8,109 nt of DNA from Lachnospiraceae bacterium UBA3732 (GTDB lineage: Bacteria > Bacillota > Clostridia > Lachnospirales > Lachnospiraceae). The notes beneath the pieces are model-generated. The model did not search any database. It saw only the letters and a list, made by a program, of their open reading frames with translations, and had not been told where the DNA came from. This document shows positions 6,988 through 8,109 of this stretch, in pieces; the stretch's first letter is position 1; each line of letters opens with the position of its first letter. Made by a program: the position numbers and the translations under genes. Location: the NCBI GenBank assembly GCA_002372545.1, contig DFHD01000086.1, positions 1 through 8,109 of the forward strand, in the 5' to 3' direction.

Positions 6988-7030
6988 AAAAAAAGCATGT
7001 GCCGCGATTCGCAGCACATGCCCTTTTTTA
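6988..7030 (-). terminator. Strong intrinsic terminator of the aquaporin gene, probably bidirectional
   Basis: A perfect 8-bp stem, GCATGTGC (6995-7002) with GCACATGC (7014-7021), continues after a one-base C/A mismatch into GCG/CGC around an ATT loop. It is flanked by seven A on the left (6988-6994) and six T on the right (7024-7029). Read on the minus strand it begins 10 bases beyond the aquaporin stop codon and ends in a T run, the textbook Rho-independent form. The right-hand T run would also allow function on the plus strand, although no plus-strand gene reads into it here. Confidence 0.93.
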
Positions 7031-7039
7031 ATCTGTTTA

Positions 7040-7744
7040 TTATTTGTCATCGCTTTCCAGAAACTTGTAAAGGAAAGCGCCGATGGCTGCACCGATCATG
7101 GGTGCAAGGATAAATACATAAACCACCTTGATGGGGTCGGAGCATCCCTCGATGGCTGCCACGATGGCGGGGCCAAGGGAACGGGCGGGATTCACAGAGG
7201 TTCCGGTGAGGCCGATACCGATGATGTGGATCGCTGCCAGAGTAAGACCGATCACCAGGCCGCCGAAGGAGCCATGGTTCTGCTTTTTGCTGGTAACGCC
7301 CAGAATGGTGATGACAAAGAAGCAGGTAAGGACGATCTCTACGATAAAGCCTGCTGCTACGCTGTCATTTACACCGCCCAGACCGTTGCTGCCGAAGCCG
7401 CCGGTCATATCCACTACCTTACCGGTGCTGAAGATCAGGTCCAGAACACCTGCTCCTGCGAAAGCGCCGATACACTGCGCGATCACGTAGCCGACGAAAT
7501 CGGTAACGGTGATGCCGCCGTTAATGAGAACTGCCAGAGAAACGGCCGGATTGACATGTCCGCCGGAAATGTTGCCTACGCCGTAGGCGATCACGACAAT
7601 GGCAAGGCCGAAGGCCAGTGCTGTCAAAAGGTATCCGCTGCCCATTGATGCGTCACATCCTACCAGCATAGCTGTTCCGCAGCCGATGAACACCAGGATA
7701 AAGGTACCGAGACATTCTGCAACGTACTTTTTTACTGCTTCCAT
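7040..7744 (-). CDS. aqpZ: Aquaporin, AqpZ-type water channel (MIP family)
   Basis: Integral membrane channel for passive water flow. The 234-residue product has the six-helix, two-half-helix MIP layout. The two pore motifs are SGGHVNPAV (first NPA, 65-67) and TGTSVNPARS (second NPA, 185-187). The aromatic/Arg filter can be read by comparison with E. coli AqpZ: Phe45 (LAFGL), His173 (AAIHIIG), Thr182 and Arg188. The Phe/His/Thr/Arg set is that of water-selective aquaporins, whereas glycerol facilitators (GlpF) lack the His. The absence of glycerol kinase or dehydrogenase genes nearby agrees. ATG 7744 is chosen because AGGAGG (7756-7751) lies 6 bases upstream and it places the first helix properly. 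An in-frame GTG at 7798 would add 18 hydrophilic residues without a ribosome site. It stands alone, with its own terminator, so it is probably monocistronic. The family call is firm; actual water versus small-solute preference is inferred from the filter. Confidence 0.95.
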   Translation of the reverse strand: MEAVKKYVAECLGTFILVFIGCGTAMLVGCDASMGSGYLLTALAFGLAIVVIAYGVGNISGGHVNPAVSLAVLINGGITVTDFVGYVIAQCIGAFAGAGVLDLIFSTGKVVDMTGGFGSNGLGGVNDSVAAGFIVEIVLTCFFVITILGVTSKKQNHGSFGGLVIGLTLAAIHIIGIGLTGTSVNPARSLGPAIVAAIEGCSDPIKVVYVFILAPMIGAAIGAFLYKFLESDDK

Positions 7745-7834
7745 TTTGATCCTCCTTTGATCTGAATGATTTGGCGGACGTCCGGCCCCCCGGCTCACGG
7801 CTGTGGCTTACACAGGAACATCTGCCATGCTTTC

Positions 7835-7867
7835 AGACTAACATAGTTAACATAATTTATCAACTAT
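7835..7867 (-). promoter_or_regulatory. Candidate promoter/operator of the aquaporin gene
   Basis: This AT-rich island lies about 90 bases before the aquaporin start. On the minus strand it has TTGATA (7863-7858), a fair -35 box, then 17 bases, then TAGTCT (7840-7835), a poor -10 box. An inverted repeat ATAGTT (7843-7848) / AACTAT (7862-7867) with a 13-base spacer overlaps it and could bind a regulator. The long GC-rich leader (7745-7834) includes a CTGTG/CACAG hairpin (7801-7805 and 7811-7815). Evidence is limited to these matches. Confidence 0.25.
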
Positions 7868-7873
7868 TCTAGG

Positions 7874-7996
7874 TCGGATTTTCTCTGAAAATCCGATGTG
7901 GCGTAGCCACACGCGTTTTGCTTAGGAAAAACCAAGTCTTGCACTGCAAGGCTTGCCTGGCATGAAATGCCAGGGCGCCATGGATAAGCAGGCAAG
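7874..7996. repeat. Series of four closely packed hairpins
   Basis: Four perfect or near-perfect inverted repeats occupy almost the whole stretch. H1: 10 bp (7874-7883 with 7887-7896, loop TCT). H2: 6 bp (7897-7902 with 7906-7911, loop GTA), abutting H1. H3: 10 bp including one G-U pair in RNA (7933-7942 with 7946-7955, loop ACT). H4: 8 bp (7956-7963 with 7967-7974, loop GAA), abutting H3. A competing 8-bp helix can form between CTTGCCTG (7952-7959) and CAGGCAAG (7989-7996). Three-base loops and end-to-end helices allow coaxial stacking. No T run follows any stem on the plus strand, so they are not terminators. The pairing is seen directly; the function is not known. Confidence 0.85.
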
Positions 7997-8109
7997 AAAT
8001 AGTCGTGTTAATTAAAAACGGAAGCACTGGCCATGCGGTCGTGACATTGCGTCACAATGGGACGTCCGCTGAGGTTGTATCCGAATGGTTTTTGGAGTAT
8101 GATGTAGAC
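7874..8109 (+). ncRNA. Candidate structured RNA or mobile-element end running off the right edge (possibly HEARO/omega-RNA-like)
   Basis: No coding frame of substance exists from 7745 to the window end. The four hairpins at 7874-7996 are followed by further pairable sequence. GTGAC (8041-8045) with GTCAC (8051-8055) around ATTGC can be enclosed by GCGG (8035-8038) with CCGC (8066-8069). Together these make a structured stretch of more than 200 bases. Dense hairpins after an AT-rich junction and a likely continuation rightwards recall the HEARO/omega RNA that precedes iscB genes. The segment CGGAAGCACTGGCC (8019-8032) also resembles, from memory, part of such an RNA. This resemblance was not checked. 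Other possibilities are a dispersed intergenic palindromic repeat, the subterminal hairpins of an IS200/IS605-type element, or a leader of the aquaporin gene read on the other strand. Strand and ends are uncertain. Confidence 0.35.

Noticed and set aside
7040..7744. Glycerol facilitator (GlpF)
   Set aside because: His173 and Thr182 match the water-selective filter, and there are no glycerol metabolism genes nearby.
7874..7996. CRISPR array
   Set aside because: The stems are different sequences, not a repeated unit with spacers of constant length, and no cas gene is present.
8058..8106. A short frame beginning ATGGGACGTCCG near the right edge, and GGAG followed by ATGATG at 8094-8104
   Set aside because: The first ends at TAG after 16 codons. 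The ATGs at 8099 and 8102 are in the same frame and meet the same TAG at once, so no gene start is supported here.

Overview
The window looks like a chromosomal segment of a Gram-positive anaerobe of the class Clostridia, most likely Lachnospiraceae-like. This is inferred from the protein character of the ATP synthase subunits, strong purine-rich ribosome binding sites, frequent GTG/TTG starts, two Cys-anchored lipoproteins and moderate GC content. It is not proven by any single marker.

Left part (2-3823, + strand): the distal half of an F1Fo ATP synthase operon in the standard bacterial order alpha (5'-truncated by the window edge), gamma, beta, epsilon (atpA-G-D-C). The Fo genes and delta would lie to the left. 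The four products form the F1 head and central stalk: alpha3beta3 carries the nucleotide sites, gamma is the rotor shaft, and epsilon is the rotor-associated regulator. Gamma and beta overlap by one base (TGATG), so they are probably translationally coupled. The gamma and epsilon starts are non-ATG.

Middle (3824-5195): about 385 bases of non-coding sequence with short inverted repeats and a 21-base imperfect palindrome, followed by a single gene for a ZnuA/TroA/PsaA-like metal-binding lipoprotein. It has a very acidic loop and an apparently altered metal site. No permease or ATPase gene stands next to it. It converges, with only 24 bases between stop codons, on a minus-strand gene for a large lipoprotein of unknown function (5220-6755).

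Right part (6759-8109): the lipoprotein's upstream region; a strong intrinsic terminator (6988-7030); a minus-strand AqpZ-type aquaporin (7040-7744); and then a non-coding stretch. From 7874 this becomes a tight series of hairpins with almost no spacing. It is the least explained part of the window. It may be the start of a structured RNA or mobile element running off the right edge, and I tentatively compare it with HEARO (the omega RNA of IscB elements). No CRISPR array, tRNA, rRNA or transposase gene is visible.
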